From: Pseudodonghicola flavimaris
GTDB taxonomy: Bacteria; Pseudomonadota; Alphaproteobacteria; Rhodobacterales; Rhodobacteraceae
Reading direction: 5' to 3'
Length of the DNA stretch: 64,000 bases
NCBI RefSeq assembly: GCF_030164425.1
Contig: NZ_JASNJD010000003.1
Location: 310,001-374,000 of the forward strand
This document shows positions 17,336 to 26,899 of this stretch, piece by piece. Numbering within the stretch: position 1 is the first letter of the stretch; each line of letters begins with the position of its first letter. The notes below the pieces were generated by a model. It did no database searches. It was given only the letters and a program-made list of their open reading frames with translations, and was not told the DNA's origin. Made by a program: the position numbers and the translations under genes.

Positions 17336-20300
17336 TCAGGTCCGTGGCAGCGGGCGGCGTGCCATGATCAGCGCCGCGACCACGTAGGCCAGACCGACGA
17401 TCGCCAGCGCCCCGATCAGGAACAGCAGCAGCGCCGCGCGGGCCGGATCGGCCCCCGCCAGCGCCGGCCAGAGCCGCAAGAGCGGCGCCGGCAGTGCCCC
17501 GGTCAGCAGCGCCGCCCCCATCGTGCCCAGCAGCCAGACGAACAGGACCAGACCGGTGCCCAGCACCGCCCCGCGCAGCGCCCGGTTGGGGCTGAAGACA
17601 GCGCGGCGCAGTGCGGTCAGCGGCCGCGAAATATCCTGCTGCGCCGCCAGAAGCGCCGGCACCACCAGCATCACCAGCCCCATGCCGAAGCCGAGACCAT
17701 AGACCAGCGTGATCACCGTCGGCTTCAGGAACTGCGCCTGCTGCGACTGTTCGTACAGCAGCGGCGCCAGCCCCAGAACCGTGGTCAGCGTGGTCAGCAG
17801 CACCGGCCGCAACCGGTCGGCGGCAGCATCGATGATCGAGGGGATCAGCCCGCGGTCGCGGGCGTATTCGTCGATGGTCGAGACCAGAACGATGGAATCG
17901 TTGATGATGATCCCGGTCATCCCCAGCAGACCGACCACCGTGAACATCGACATCGGCACGTCCCAGATCGCATGCCCCCAGATCACCCCCACCAGGCCGA
18001 AGGGGATCACCGCCATCACCACCATAGGCCGGGTCCAGCTGGCGAAGATCCAGGCCAGCACCAGATAGATCCCCGCCAGGCAGAGGATCAGGCCGGTCAT
18101 CGCATCGGAGAGGAATTCGTCCTCCTGCTCGCTCAGCCCCGACATCCGCCATTCCACTTGGCGGTCGCTGGCGATGCGCGGCAGGATCTCCTGTTCCAGC
18201 GCGGTCTGGATCTCTGCCGCCCGCGCCGCATCGTCTTCGGAGATATCGCCGGTCACGCTGATCACCCGCAGCCCGTTTTCCCGCCGCACGGTGGAAAAGC
18301 CGGTGCGCTGGGTCAGGGTGACGATATCGGCCAGCGGAACGTAATCGCCACTGGCGGTGCGCATGCGGGTGCGGTCGAGGAAATCGGCGCTCAGCTCGGC
18401 CTCCGGCAGCTCGACCCGGATCGCCGCACTGCGCGGCCCGTCGGGATAGGTTGCCGCCTCGATCCCGTTCAGCCGGTGACGCAGGATGCGACCCAGGCTT
18501 TCCGCGGTGAACCCCAGCGCCTGGCCCTGCGGCGTCAGCTCCAGCACCTGTTCTTCCTTGTCGTAGGCGAGGTTGTCCTCCACCGCCGAGACTTCGGGAT
18601 AGCGCAGCACCGCAGTCTGCAGATCGAGGCTCGCCGCCTTCAGCGTATCGACATCGGCACCATAGAACTGCACGTCGAGCGCATCGCCCCCCGGCCCCGA
18701 CCGCCAGCCACGGAAACTGACCACCTCGGCCAGCGGATGGCGGCGCACCGCGTCCTGCAGATCGGCGACGAAGGCGAAGCTGGAATAGGGCCGCAGATCG
18801 GCATCGATCAGCTCGATGCTGATCCCGCCGAGCAAGTCGGGATCCTTGGTGTCGGCGCCATCGAGCGGCCGGCCGGCATTGCCGCCGATCTCAGCCATGA
18901 CGAAATCCAGCGGGTTGCGGCCATAGCGCGCCTCATACTCCCGCCCCAGCGCCTCGGTCGCGCGCTGCATCTCCCGCATCATCGCCAGCGTATCGGCCCG
19001 GCTGGCCCCCTCGACCATGGCGAAATTGCCGGTGACCGACCCGCGCTCCGGCGCGTTGAAGAACCGCCACTGCACCTCGCCGCGCAGAAACAGCGCCGCC
19101 TGCCCCGCCAGCAGCACCATCGCCCCGGCCAGCACCACGTAGCGGCCGCGCACCACCCAGCCCATCAGCGGCCGGAACAGCCGGTCGCGGACCCAGCGAA
19201 AGCCACGGTCGACCACCCGGCTGGGCACGTCGTACCAGTGATCGCGCGACGAATGCGCCAGCGCGTGGCTCATATGGTTGGGCAGGATCAGGAAACATTC
19301 CACCAGCGAGGCCAGCAGCACCACGATCACGGTGAAGGGCACATCCTTGATCAGATCGCCGAAGCGCCCGCCCACCGCCTCCAGCCCGAAGAAGGCGATC
19401 ACCGTCGTCGCGGTCGAGGCGAAAACCGGCATCGCCATCCGCCGCGCCGCGGTCTCGGCTGCCAGCACCGGGTGTTCGCCCAGCCGGCGGGCACGGAAAT
19501 CGGCGTGTTCGCCCACCACGATGGCATCGTCGACGACGATCCCCAGCGTAATGATCAGCCCGAACAGGCTGATCATGTTGATGGTGATGCCAAAGGCATA
19601 CATCAGCGCGATCGCCGCGAACATCGAGGCCGGGATGCCCGCCGCCACCCAGAAGGCCGTGCGGGCGTTCAGGAACAGGAACAGCAGCACCACCACCAGC
19701 CCCAGCCCCATCAGCCCGTTGTCGACCAGGATGTTCAGCCGGTCGCTGATCGCCTTGGCCCGGGTGCGGATCAGATCGATGCTCACCCCCTGCGGCAGGC
19801 TGGCCTGCATCCGTTCGGCGACCTCGCGCACCTGTTGCTGGATCTTGATCGCGTCGCCCGCATCCGAGCGGTCCACCCGGATCGAGATCGCCGGGTTGTC
19901 GCCGACGAAATAGGCCCGGCTGCGGTCGATCCCCTCGACCCGGATGGCGGCGACATCGCCGATGGTCAGCGCCGAGCCATCCGCATTCGTCCGCAGCACG
20001 ATTCGCGCCAGGGCCTCGGGGCTGCGTTTCTCGGTGCCGGTGCGCACCCGCGCATTGGCACCGGTGACATCGCCCGCCGGGCTGGCGGTGACCTCGGCGG
20101 CGATGGCGCCGGCGATATCCGCCATCGCCAGATCGTGTTCGATCAGCGCCCGCGTCGGCACCTCGACCAGGGTTTCGGGCGCCGCGACGCCGCGAATGGT
20201 GGTCCGGGTCACCCCGGCCTCGAACAGCCTGGCGACGAATTCATCGGCGAACTGGCCCAGCTGCGCCGGCGCCACCGGGCCGGTGATCACCACATCGGTC

Positions 20301-20734
20301 ACCCGGTCGCGCCAGACCCCGCGGGTCACCCTGGGCTCCTCGGCCTCTTCCGGCAGGGTGGTGACGGCATCGACCGCCGATTGCACATCGTCGGCGGCCC
20401 GGCCCATATCCCAGCCCGGTTCGAAATCGAGCGTCAGCGTCGCCGCCCCCTCGCTCGACACTGATTCGGTGCTTTCCACCCCTTCCACCGCCATCAGCGT
20501 CGGTTCCAGGACCTGCACGATGGCGCTGTCGACATCCTCCGGCCCGGCCCCCTCCCACTCGACCCGGACGGTAACGCTGTCGACCACCACATCGGGAAAG
20601 AACTGCGCCCGCATGTTGGGGATCGCCGCCGCGCCCAGCATCAGCAGGATCACCAGAAGCAGGTTCGCTGCCGTCCGGTGACGGGTGAAATAGCTGAGCA
20701 GACCGCCGGCCCGGTCGGAGAGATCGCGCACCAT
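17336..20734 (-). CDS. RND-family efflux permease
   Basis: A 1132-residue inner-membrane proton-driven transporter of the AcrB/MexF type. It has an N-terminal helix, a large periplasmic loop, a bundle of membrane helices with the TM4 proton-relay pair in GIVVDDAIVVGE (about residue 400), then a second loop and bundle ending with a GMTGIIINDSIVLV repeat. Length exceeds AcrB (1049) mainly through a C-terminal extension with extra hydrophobic segments. The adaptor gene ends 3 bp upstream, so the two are one operon. An outer-membrane channel gene is not seen here. The substrate is unknown. Confidence 0.93.
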   Translation of the reverse strand: MVRDLSDRAGGLLSYFTRHRTAANLLLVILLMLGAAAIPNMRAQFFPDVVVDSVTVRVEWEGAGPEDVDSAIVQVLEPTLMAVEGVESTESVSSEGAATLTLDFEPGWDMGRAADDVQSAVDAVTTLPEEAEEPRVTRGVWRDRVTDVVITGPVAPAQLGQFADEFVARLFEAGVTRTTIRGVAAPETLVEVPTRALIEHDLAMADIAGAIAAEVTASPAGDVTGANARVRTGTEKRSPEALARIVLRTNADGSALTIGDVAAIRVEGIDRSRAYFVGDNPAISIRVDRSDAGDAIKIQQQVREVAERMQASLPQGVSIDLIRTRAKAISDRLNILVDNGLMGLGLVVVLLFLFLNARTAFWVAAGIPASMFAAIALMYAFGITINMISLFGLIITLGIVVDDAIVVGEHADFRARRLGEHPVLAAETAARRMAMPVFASTATTVIAFFGLEAVGGRFGDLIKDVPFTVIVVLLASLVECFLILPNHMSHALAHSSRDHWYDVPSRVVDRGFRWVRDRLFRPLMGWVVRGRYVVLAGAMVLLAGQAALFLRGEVQWRFFNAPERGSVTGNFAMVEGASRADTLAMMREMQRATEALGREYEARYGRNPLDFVMAEIGGNAGRPLDGADTKDPDLLGGISIELIDADLRPYSSFAFVADLQDAVRRHPLAEVVSFRGWRSGPGGDALDVQFYGADVDTLKAASLDLQTAVLRYPEVSAVEDNLAYDKEEQVLELTPQGQALGFTAESLGRILRHRLNGIEAATYPDGPRSAAIRVELPEAELSADFLDRTRMRTASGDYVPLADIVTLTQRTGFSTVRRENGLRVISVTGDISEDDAARAAEIQTALEQEILPRIASDRQVEWRMSGLSEQEDEFLSDAMTGLILCLAGIYLVLAWIFASWTRPMVVMAVIPFGLVGVIWGHAIWDVPMSMFTVVGLLGMTGIIINDSIVLVSTIDEYARDRGLIPSIIDAAADRLRPVLLTTLTTVLGLAPLLYEQSQQAQFLKPTVITLVYGLGFGMGLVMLVVPALLAAQQDISRPLTALRRAVFSPNRALRGAVLGTGLVLFVWLLGTMGAALLTGALPAPLLRLWPALAGADPARAALLLFLIGALAIVGLAYVVAALIMARRPLPRT

Positions 20735-20737
20735 GGC

Positions 20738-22201
20738 TCAGCCCCCGCTGCGCGCTTCGAGCCGTGCGACCAGCGCCGCCGGCACCTTCGGCGCGGCGAG
20801 CTGCGCCAGCATCCGGGTCTTCACCGGCGCCGGCATGGCGCCGGAGCCCTCGACCAGCGCCACCAGACGGGCGCGCCGGTCATCGCTCAGCTCCAGCAGC
20901 GCGGCTTCCTCCTGCGGCGCGGCGGCACTGGCTTCTTCGCGCAGTGGCCGCACCCGGATCCCCGGGCCCAGCAGCGGCGTGCGGCCGATCACCACCTCAC
21001 GACCGGCGAGCCCCGCGCCCCTTATCAACACGCTGTCGCGCTGGCGTCGGATCAGCTCGATCGGCAGCGCCTCCAGCCGATCCTCCGGCCCCAGCACCAG
21101 AACGGTCCCCGAGGCATCGAGCGCCGAGGCCGGCAGCGCCACCACATCGTCGAGCGGCGGTTCCTCCACCGTGACGGTGACGAAATCGCCCGGCTTGAAG
21201 CCGCGGGCCTCGGTCAGGTCGGCATAAAGCATCCGGCCGCTCTGCCCGGCGCCGACAGCGGCGCTGTCGCGATCGACCCGCCCGCGCGCGGAGAGCGCCG
21301 CCCCCGCGATATCCAGCGTCGCCGTCACCGGCGCCGCGATCAGCGCGCCGCTGTCATCCAGAAGCCGGGCATATTGCGCGGTGGAGATGCGAAAGGCCAC
21401 CTCCAGCGTCTCCGGGTCGATCAGCTCGGCCAGCTGTTCATTGGCCGACACCAACCGCCCCTCGACCAGGGTGACATTCGACAGGGTGCCGGAAAAGCCG
21501 GCGGTGATTGTGGTATCGGCCAGATCGCGCTCTGCCTCCTCCAGCGCGATCCGGGCGCGGGCCAGCTGAGTCGCGGCCTGATCGACACGGGCCTCCGCCT
21601 CGGCCAGCGCCAGACGACTGGACAGCACCGCCCGGCGGGCGGAGGACAGATCGAGCTCGGCGCTTTCCACCGTGGCCGAGGATCCCACCCCGCGGGCCTG
21701 CAGATCGGTCTGCCGCTGGAACGCCCGCTGGCGCAGATCCTCCTGCGCGCGGGCGGCGGCCAGTTCGTCCCGGGCCAGCACCAGCGCCCGGGCGGCATCG
21801 CGTCCCTCGGCCTCCGCATCCCTGAGATCGCTGGCCACCCGGTCGCGGGCGGCCTCGGCATCGGCCGGGTCGATCCAGACCAGATCCTGCCCCTCTGTGA
21901 CGACACCGCCTTCGACGAAGTTCTCCGCCAGCCAGATCACCCGGCCACCGACGGCGGCGCGCAGCTCCAGCCGGCGGCGGCTGTCGACCTGGCCGAAGGC
22001 CTCCAGAAGTGGCACCACCCGTGCCGGCGTGGCGGTGCGCAGGCTGACGGTGAACACCCTTTCGCGCGCCTGGGGCGGGCGGACGTCCCGGGTCAGCCGC
22101 GCCTGGATCGCCCCCATCACCAGTTGCCCGGCATAGAGCAGCAGCGCCGCGACGACCGAGGCCAGAAACAGTCCGATCAGACTTTGCCGCAAGAACCGCA
22201 T
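20738..22201 (-). CDS. RND efflux periplasmic adaptor subunit (membrane fusion protein)
   Basis: A 487-residue adaptor linking the inner-membrane pump to an outer-membrane channel. A single N-terminal membrane anchor is followed by a lipoyl/barrel-sandwich half (GGRVIWLAENFVEGGVV), a long Ala/Glu/Arg coiled-coil hairpin at about residues 140-250, the returning half (ITAGFSGTLSNV) and beta-barrel domains. The C-terminal 60 residues are an unusual Ala/Arg/Leu-rich tail. It is the first gene of the two-gene operon. Confidence 0.92.
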   Translation of the reverse strand: MRFLRQSLIGLFLASVVAALLLYAGQLVMGAIQARLTRDVRPPQARERVFTVSLRTATPARVVPLLEAFGQVDSRRRLELRAAVGGRVIWLAENFVEGGVVTEGQDLVWIDPADAEAARDRVASDLRDAEAEGRDAARALVLARDELAAARAQEDLRQRAFQRQTDLQARGVGSSATVESAELDLSSARRAVLSSRLALAEAEARVDQAATQLARARIALEEAERDLADTTITAGFSGTLSNVTLVEGRLVSANEQLAELIDPETLEVAFRISTAQYARLLDDSGALIAAPVTATLDIAGAALSARGRVDRDSAAVGAGQSGRMLYADLTEARGFKPGDFVTVTVEEPPLDDVVALPASALDASGTVLVLGPEDRLEALPIELIRRQRDSVLIRGAGLAGREVVIGRTPLLGPGIRVRPLREEASAAAPQEEAALLELSDDRRARLVALVEGSGAMPAPVKTRMLAQLAAPKVPAALVARLEARSGG

Positions 22202-22309
22202 ACTCTTTCCACTCCGAGGCTGGCATCCACTGGCTCGCGCTACACAGTAGCGCCGCGCACCGGTTTGCCAAGCGCGCGGGGCGGATTCTGTCGGCCCCAG
22301 ACCGGCGGG

Positions 22310-22852
22310 TTATTTCCGACGCTGGTTTTCGGTCAGCCGGGGAAAGATCTCGACAAAGTTGCAGGGCCGGTGACGGTAATCCAGCTGGTGACAGAGGATC
22401 TCGTCCCAGGCGTCCTTGCAGGCACCCGGACTGCCCGGCAGCGCGAACAGATAGGTGCCGCCGGCGACACCGCCGGTGGCCCGCGACTGCACGGCGGAGG
22501 TGCCGATCTTCTGCATCGAGACGATGGTGAAGACGGTGCCGAAGGCATCGATCTCCTTCTCGTAGACGTCGCGATGCGCCTCGACCGTGACATCGCGCCC
22601 GGTCAGCCCCGTGCCGCCGGTCGAAATCACCACGTCGATCTCCGGATCGGCGATCCACGCGCGCAGCTGGTCGGCGATCTCTGCCCGTTCGTCGGGCAGG
22701 ATCTGGCGCGCCGCCAGCCGGTGGCCGGCGCCCTCCAGCCGGTCGACCAGCACCTGGCCGGATTTGTCTTCGGCCAGGCTGCGGCTGTCGGATACCGTCA
22801 GCACCGCGATACGAACCGGGATGAAATCCTTGCTGTCGTCGATACGGTCCAT
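22310..22852 (-). CDS. moaB: Molybdenum cofactor biosynthesis protein B
   Basis: A 180-residue MogA/MoaB-type protein that binds molybdopterin and in many bacteria adenylylates it before metal insertion. It has AVLTVSDSRS near the N-terminus, the signature VISTGGTGLTGRDVT and the SRATGGVAGGTYLFALPGSP segment. The gene is the last of a four-gene minus-strand run (glycosylase, phosphoesterase, LysE-like exporter, moaB) with 3 bp to its upstream neighbour. The window carries other Moco genes at 8.0 kb (mobA) and 36 kb (moaD, moaE). Confidence 0.93.
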   Translation of the reverse strand: MDRIDDSKDFIPVRIAVLTVSDSRSLAEDKSGQVLVDRLEGAGHRLAARQILPDERAEIADQLRAWIADPEIDVVISTGGTGLTGRDVTVEAHRDVYEKEIDAFGTVFTIVSMQKIGTSAVQSRATGGVAGGTYLFALPGSPGACKDAWDEILCHQLDYRHRPCNFVEIFPRLTENQRRK

Positions 22853-22855
22853 GGC

Positions 22856-23479
22856 TTATGCCCTTTCCAGAATGGCCAGCCGCAGCGCCAGCGCGGCGAA
22901 GATGGTGCCGCTGATCCGGCCCAGCCAGCGCCCGGCCGCCGCGGATCCGGCCAGCCAGCGCCCGGCGCCGCTGGCGAAGATGCCGACAGCGGAATTGACG
23001 ATGAACCCGCCCAGGCTCAGCACCGCGCCGAAGATCAGGAACTGACCCAGCACGCTGCCCGCCTCGGGGCGCAGGAATTGCGGCACGAAGGCCAGCACGA
23101 AGAGGATAACCTTGGGGTTGGTGAGATTGACGAAGAACCCGGTGCGAAACGCCCGCAGCGGTGCGATCGCCGGCCGGTCGGAGCGGGCCGCATGGCCACC
23201 CCGGAACGCCCCCCAGGCGAGATAGAGCAGATAGCCGACGCCGACCCAGCGGATCACGTCGAACAGCGCCGGCACCGCCGCCACGACCGCGCCCAGCCCC
23301 AGCCCCGCCAGCAGAACGTGCACCATGCCGCCGACGGAGATCCCGGCGCTTGCCGCCACGGCGGAACCGCGCCCTGAGCGCAGCCCCTGTCCGAGGCAGA
23401 ACATCATGTCGGCCCCCGGCGTGAAGTTCAGCGCCAGCGCCGCGGGCACAAAGGTCAGAAGGGTGACGGGATCGATCAT
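22856..23479 (-). CDS. LysE/RhtB family amino acid exporter
   Basis: A 207-residue membrane protein with about six hydrophobic segments. The N-terminal FVPAALALNFTPGADMMFCLGQGLR block carries the family's NxxPGP-like motif (here NFTPGAD), and the middle has GxFVNLTNPKVILF. Such proteins export amino acids such as homoserine, threonine or leucine. The ATG at 23479 overlaps the phosphoesterase stop by 4 bp; the frame reaches further upstream without similarity. Confidence 0.9.
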   Translation of the reverse strand: MIDPVTLLTFVPAALALNFTPGADMMFCLGQGLRSGRGSAVAASAGISVGGMVHVLLAGLGLGAVVAAVPALFDVIRWVGVGYLLYLAWGAFRGGHAARSDRPAIAPLRAFRTGFFVNLTNPKVILFVLAFVPQFLRPEAGSVLGQFLIFGAVLSLGGFIVNSAVGIFASGAGRWLAGSAAAGRWLGRISGTIFAALALRLAILERA

Positions 23480-24075
23480 GGCGCGACCTCGAACCAGGTG
23501 CCGGCAGGACCGAGGTTGACCACCTCGGTGGTGCCGATGGCACCGTGCCCCCCCCAGCAATCATGAATATGACCGCAGAGCGCCAGCCGCGGCTGCACCC
23601 GCGCGATCGCCGCGTGAATCGCCGGTGAGCCCACCGACATTCCGGCAGAGGTGCGATCGGCCACCCCCTTGGGCGGCGAATGGGTGATCAGGATATCGGC
23701 GGCGTCGCAGCGCGCCAGCATCGCCTCCGCCGCCGCCTCGGTCAGGTCGAAAGACCAGTCGCCGAAAGGCGTGGGCGGGATGCCGCCGCCCAGCCCGAAG
23801 ATCCTGAGCCCGCCGATCTCCAGCCCCTCGCCATGCAGCACGGTGGCGCCCGGCCCGGCGGCGGCGCGCAGCTCCTCGGCGCTCTCGGCATTGCCGGGGA
23901 CCAGCAGCATCGGCGCGGCGATCCCGGAGAGCAGCTCCATCGCCTGGTCGAGCCCGCGGCGCATGTTGCAGAAATCCCCCGCCCCGATCACCAGATCGGC
24001 GTCGGCGCTGGCCTGCACCAGCCCCTCGGCGGCGCGGCGGGCCAGATGCAGATCGGAAAAGGCCAGTATCTTCAT
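23476..24075 (-). CDS. Calcineurin-like metallophosphoesterase
   Basis: A 199-residue phosphoesterase with the full set of metal motifs: Asp8-x-His10 (FSDLHL), Gly33-Asp34 (GAGDF), GNAES, a THSPPKG histidine and CGHIH near the C-terminus. It lacks further domains. The substrate (phosphoester or nucleotide) is not predictable. The start MKILAFSDLH is the normal family N-terminus and lies 41 bp after the glycosylase stop; translation is coupled to the LysE-like gene by a 4 bp overlap. Confidence 0.88.
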   Translation of the reverse strand: MKILAFSDLHLARRAAEGLVQASADADLVIGAGDFCNMRRGLDQAMELLSGIAAPMLLVPGNAESAEELRAAAGPGATVLHGEGLEIGGLRIFGLGGGIPPTPFGDWSFDLTEAAAEAMLARCDAADILITHSPPKGVADRTSAGMSVGSPAIHAAIARVQPRLALCGHIHDCWGGHGAIGTTEVVNLGPAGTWFEVAP

Positions 24076-24116
24076 GCGCGGTCCCGGCTCCCTCTTGTTG
24101 TCGTTTCGGTGCGGCC

Positions 24117-24920
24117 TCAGCTCTGGCGCAGCTTCGCCTGCAGCTCCAGCAGATCGGCCCAGGCCATCCGCTTCGCCGACGGCTGGCGCAGCAGATAGGC
24201 CGGATGGAACATCGGCAGCACCGGTTTGTCCATCGCCTGCTGCCATTGGCCGCGCAGCCGGGTGATGCCGCGTTTGCCCAGAACCGCCTGACAGGAGATA
24301 TTGCCCATCAGCACGATGGCCTTCGGCGCACTCAGCGCCACATGGCGTTCCAGAAACGGCGTCATCATGGCGATCTCGTCCGGCCGCGGATCGCGGTTCT
24401 GCGGCGGCCGCCACGGCAGCACGTTAGTGATATAGACATTCTCGGCCCGGCTGAGCCCGATGGCCGCCAGCATCCGGTCCAGCAACTGCCCGGCGCGCCC
24501 GACAAAGGGACGGCCCTCGCGGTCCTCGTCCCGGCCCGGTGCCTCGCCGATGATCATCACCGGGGCGCCGCGTACCCCGTCGGCGAAGACAAGATTGCGG
24601 GCGCCGCGCTTCAATTCGCAATGATCGAAGGCGGCCAGCGCCGCCTGCAGCGCATCGAGATCACCGGCCGCCCGGGCAGCCGCCCGCGCCTCGGCCACCG
24701 GGTCGGGGCCCTTGGGCTTGGCCATCGGCATTGGTGCCCCCTGCCCGGGCTGATCGGCGGCGACCTGTGCTGTCCGGGGCGGGCGATGCTGATCGGGCAA
24801 ATCGTAGCGGTTCACCGGCTGATCGCCGATGGCATCCGTCACCCCGAGCTCAACCTGCCATTCCAGAAGCGCCCGGGCGGTGTGAAAATCAATCTGCGTT
24901 TCCATCGGCCCCGATTCCAT
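24117..24920 (-). CDS. Uracil-DNA glycosylase, family 4-like
   Basis: A 267-residue DNA repair enzyme that excises uracil. Residues 1-100 are a variable, partly disordered extension. The catalytic core has motif [10 protein letters not shown] (from Gly125), the [14 protein letters not shown] helix, TNVLPWRPP and motif II HPAYLLR (His239). Family 4 members usually use four Cys for a 4Fe-4S cluster; here only Cys101 (FDHCELKRG) and Cys210 are found, and the usual CxxC is C-E-L-K. I recall the CxLK form from other alphaproteobacteria. It is first in the operon leading to moaB and divergent from pyrB. Confidence 0.87.
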   Translation of the reverse strand: MESGPMETQIDFHTARALLEWQVELGVTDAIGDQPVNRYDLPDQHRPPRTAQVAADQPGQGAPMPMAKPKGPDPVAEARAAARAAGDLDALQAALAAFDHCELKRGARNLVFADGVRGAPVMIIGEAPGRDEDREGRPFVGRAGQLLDRMLAAIGLSRAENVYITNVLPWRPPQNRDPRPDEIAMMTPFLERHVALSAPKAIVLMGNISCQAVLGKRGITRLRGQWQQAMDKPVLPMFHPAYLLRQPSAKRMAWADLLELQAKLRQS

Positions 24921-25047
24921 GGCCGGACCCTACCCCGGAAATCGCGGCCCTGAAACCGCAATGCGGGGTTGCAGCCGCCCGCGCCATGTTGCCCCGCGCG
25001 CCCGGGCTTTCTATAAGCAGCGCCAGCAGCACAGCCGGAGTCCGCGC

Positions 25048-25989
25048 ATGTCCTTTGCCCATCGTCACCTTCTGGGAATCGAACCGCTGAGCCAGCAGGA
25101 CATCGTCACGATCCTCGATCTCGCGGAAACCTATGTGGACCTGAACCGGCAATCGGCGAAACACGCCGATGTTCTGGCCGGTCTGACCCAGATCAACATG
25201 TTTTTCGAGAACTCCACCCGCACCCAGGCCAGCTTCGAACTGGCCGGCAAGCGGCTGGGCGCCGATGTGATGAACATGGCGATGCAGGCCAGTTCGATCA
25301 AAAAGGGCGAGACCCTGATCGACACCGCCATGACCCTGAACGCCATGCATCCCGATCTGCTGGTGGTCCGCCACCCACATTCCGGCGCCGTCGATCTTCT
25401 GGCGCAGAAGGTCAATTGCGCGGTGCTGAACGCCGGCGACGGCAAGCACGAACATCCGACTCAGGCGCTGTTGGACGCGCTGACGATCCGCCGCGCCAAG
25501 GGGCGGCTGCACCGTCTGAACATCGCCATCTGCGGCGATATCTCTCACAGCCGGGTGGCCCGGTCGAACCTGATCCTGCTCGGCAAGATGGAAAACCGCA
25601 TCCGCCTGATCGGCCCGCCCACCCTGATGCCCGCCGGCATCGGCGAATTCGGTGTCGAGGTCTACGACGACATGCGCGAAGGGCTGAAGGACGTCGACGT
25701 CGTCATGATGCTGCGGCTGCAGAAGGAACGGATGGACGGCGGCTTCATCCCGTCGGAGCGGGAGTATTACCACCGCTACGGCCTGGATGCCGAGAAACTG
25801 GCGCTGGCCAAACCCGATGCCATCGTCATGCACCCCGGACCGATGAACCGCGGCGTCGAGATCGACGGTACGCTCGCCGACGACATCAACCGCTCCGTCA
25901 TCCAGGAGCAGGTGGAGATGGGCGTGGCGGTGCGCATGGCGGCGATGGAGCTTCTGGCCCAAAACCTGGCGGCGGAGACGCGGAGATGA
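25048..25989 (+). CDS. pyrB: Aspartate carbamoyltransferase catalytic subunit
   Basis: A 313-residue enzyme that condenses carbamoyl phosphate and aspartate in pyrimidine synthesis. The carbamoyl-phosphate motif STRT is at residues 56-59, followed by [20 protein letters not shown] and [12 protein letters not shown]. The ATG at 25048 has AGCCGGAG upstream and gives the standard length. No pyrI is nearby; instead the operon continues with two small membrane proteins and an inactive-looking dihydroorotase homologue, as in bacteria whose PyrB forms a complex with a PyrC-like subunit. Confidence 0.95.
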   Translation: MSFAHRHLLGIEPLSQQDIVTILDLAETYVDLNRQSAKHADVLAGLTQINMFFENSTRTQASFELAGKRLGADVMNMAMQASSIKKGETLIDTAMTLNAMHPDLLVVRHPHSGAVDLLAQKVNCAVLNAGDGKHEHPTQALLDALTIRRAKGRLHRLNIAICGDISHSRVARSNLILLGKMENRIRLIGPPTLMPAGIGEFGVEVYDDMREGLKDVDVVMMLRLQKERMDGGFIPSEREYYHRYGLDAEKLALAKPDAIVMHPGPMNRGVEIDGTLADDINRSVIQEQVEMGVAVRMAAMELLAQNLAAETRR

Positions 25990-26519
25990 GCGATCCCCTC
26001 AGCGTCGTGGCCGGCGAACACGGGGTGATCCGTGTCTTCGCGCTGGAGATGCGGCCCGAGCAGGCCGCGTTTCAGCGCGAGGAAGGCGCCGCCGCGCAGA
26101 TGCTGGGGGTGGCGACGCTGGAGCCCGGCCAGGTCGATGTGATCCGGATCGCCGATCTGGAGGAGCTGGGGCTCGCCGGCTATCTGACCGAGGGCTGCGG
26201 CATCCCCGACGCGCAGATCGCCCCCGACCGCGCCCGCCTGGCGGCGCTGACCGGCTGGGTCATGGTGGTGCGCAGCCGCGCCTTCGGTGGCCGCGCGGCG
26301 CAGATCGCCCCGGCGCCCGAACTGCGGCTGGTCGCCACCTATCGCGAACCCGGCACCGACTGGACCGCCGCCCCGCTCAAGAGCCAGAGCGCCGAGCCGT
26401 TTTCCGCCGCCCGCCCGTCGCCGCGCGCGGCACGGGCGCGGGCGCGGCGGATCGGCGCCACGCTGTTTGCGGTGGTGATGGCGCTGATCGCGCTTCTGCT
26501 CTGGCTGGTGATCGCATGA
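25986..26519 (+). CDS. C-tail-anchored conserved protein in the pyr operon
   Basis: A 177-residue protein of unknown function that overlaps pyrB by 4 bp (ATGA). The first 110 residues form a soluble domain ([41 protein letters not shown]); an Ala/Arg-rich linker follows, and the last 23 residues are one hydrophobic helix, suggesting a C-terminal anchor with the body in the cytoplasm. I recall similar genes between pyrB and pyrC in other Rhodobacterales, but no assigned role. It overlaps the next gene by 4 bp. Confidence 0.75.
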   Translation: MSDPLSVVAGEHGVIRVFALEMRPEQAAFQREEGAAAQMLGVATLEPGQVDVIRIADLEELGLAGYLTEGCGIPDAQIAPDRARLAALTGWVMVVRSRAFGGRAAQIAPAPELRLVATYREPGTDWTAAPLKSQSAEPFSAARPSPRAARARARRIGATLFAVVMALIALLLWLVIA

Positions 26520-26899
26520 GCCCGGCACAGTTCCCCGCCGACCGCGCCGCCTATCTGCGCGCCCACGCCTGGCTGGCGGCTGCCGCCATGGCGGGGGCGA
26601 TGCTGATCCTGTGGATCGCCGGCAACCCGCATATCTGGACCGGCGGCGTCGCCGGGCTGGCCGCCATCGCCCTGCGCGGCTGGTATCTCGCCTCGGAGGA
26701 GCTGACCGCGGTCTGGGCCGTCGAGGGCGCCGAGCTGACCGGCCCCGGCGGCCAGCGGATCGCACTCAGACGCATCGAGACGGTGCGCACCATCGGCAGC
26801 TTCGTGCAGGTGATCACCACCGACGGGCACAAGTATCTCATTAAATACCAGGCCGATCCCCAGGCCACCATGGCCGCCATAGAAAGGGCAAGGGCATGA
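26516..26899 (+). CDS. Small two-helix membrane protein with a PH-like tail, in the pyr operon
   Basis: A 127-residue protein. Two hydrophobic segments lie at about residues 19-36 and 42-58, then a compact beta-rich C-terminal part (VEGAELTGPGGQRIALRRIETVR then VQVITTDGHKYLIKY) that resembles a bacterial PH-like domain. The layout recalls the membrane protein at 30294-30833. It overlaps both neighbours by 4 bp and so is translationally coupled in the pyrB operon. No function can be assigned. Confidence 0.72.
   Translation: MSPAQFPADRAAYLRAHAWLAAAAMAGAMLILWIAGNPHIWTGGVAGLAAIALRGWYLASEELTAVWAVEGAELTGPGGQRIALRRIETVRTIGSFVQVITTDGHKYLIKYQADPQATMAAIERARA

Noticed and set aside
17972-20464. 830-codon plus-strand open frame opposite the RND permease
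   Set aside because: Antisense shadow with low-complexity His/Arg/Asp/Gln composition and no ribosome site; the RND permease on the other strand has full family motifs.
20678-23377. 899-codon plus-strand open frame opposite the adaptor, moaB and LysE-like genes
   Set aside because: It spans several recognised genes on the other strand and their gaps, and its translation has no domain-like pattern.
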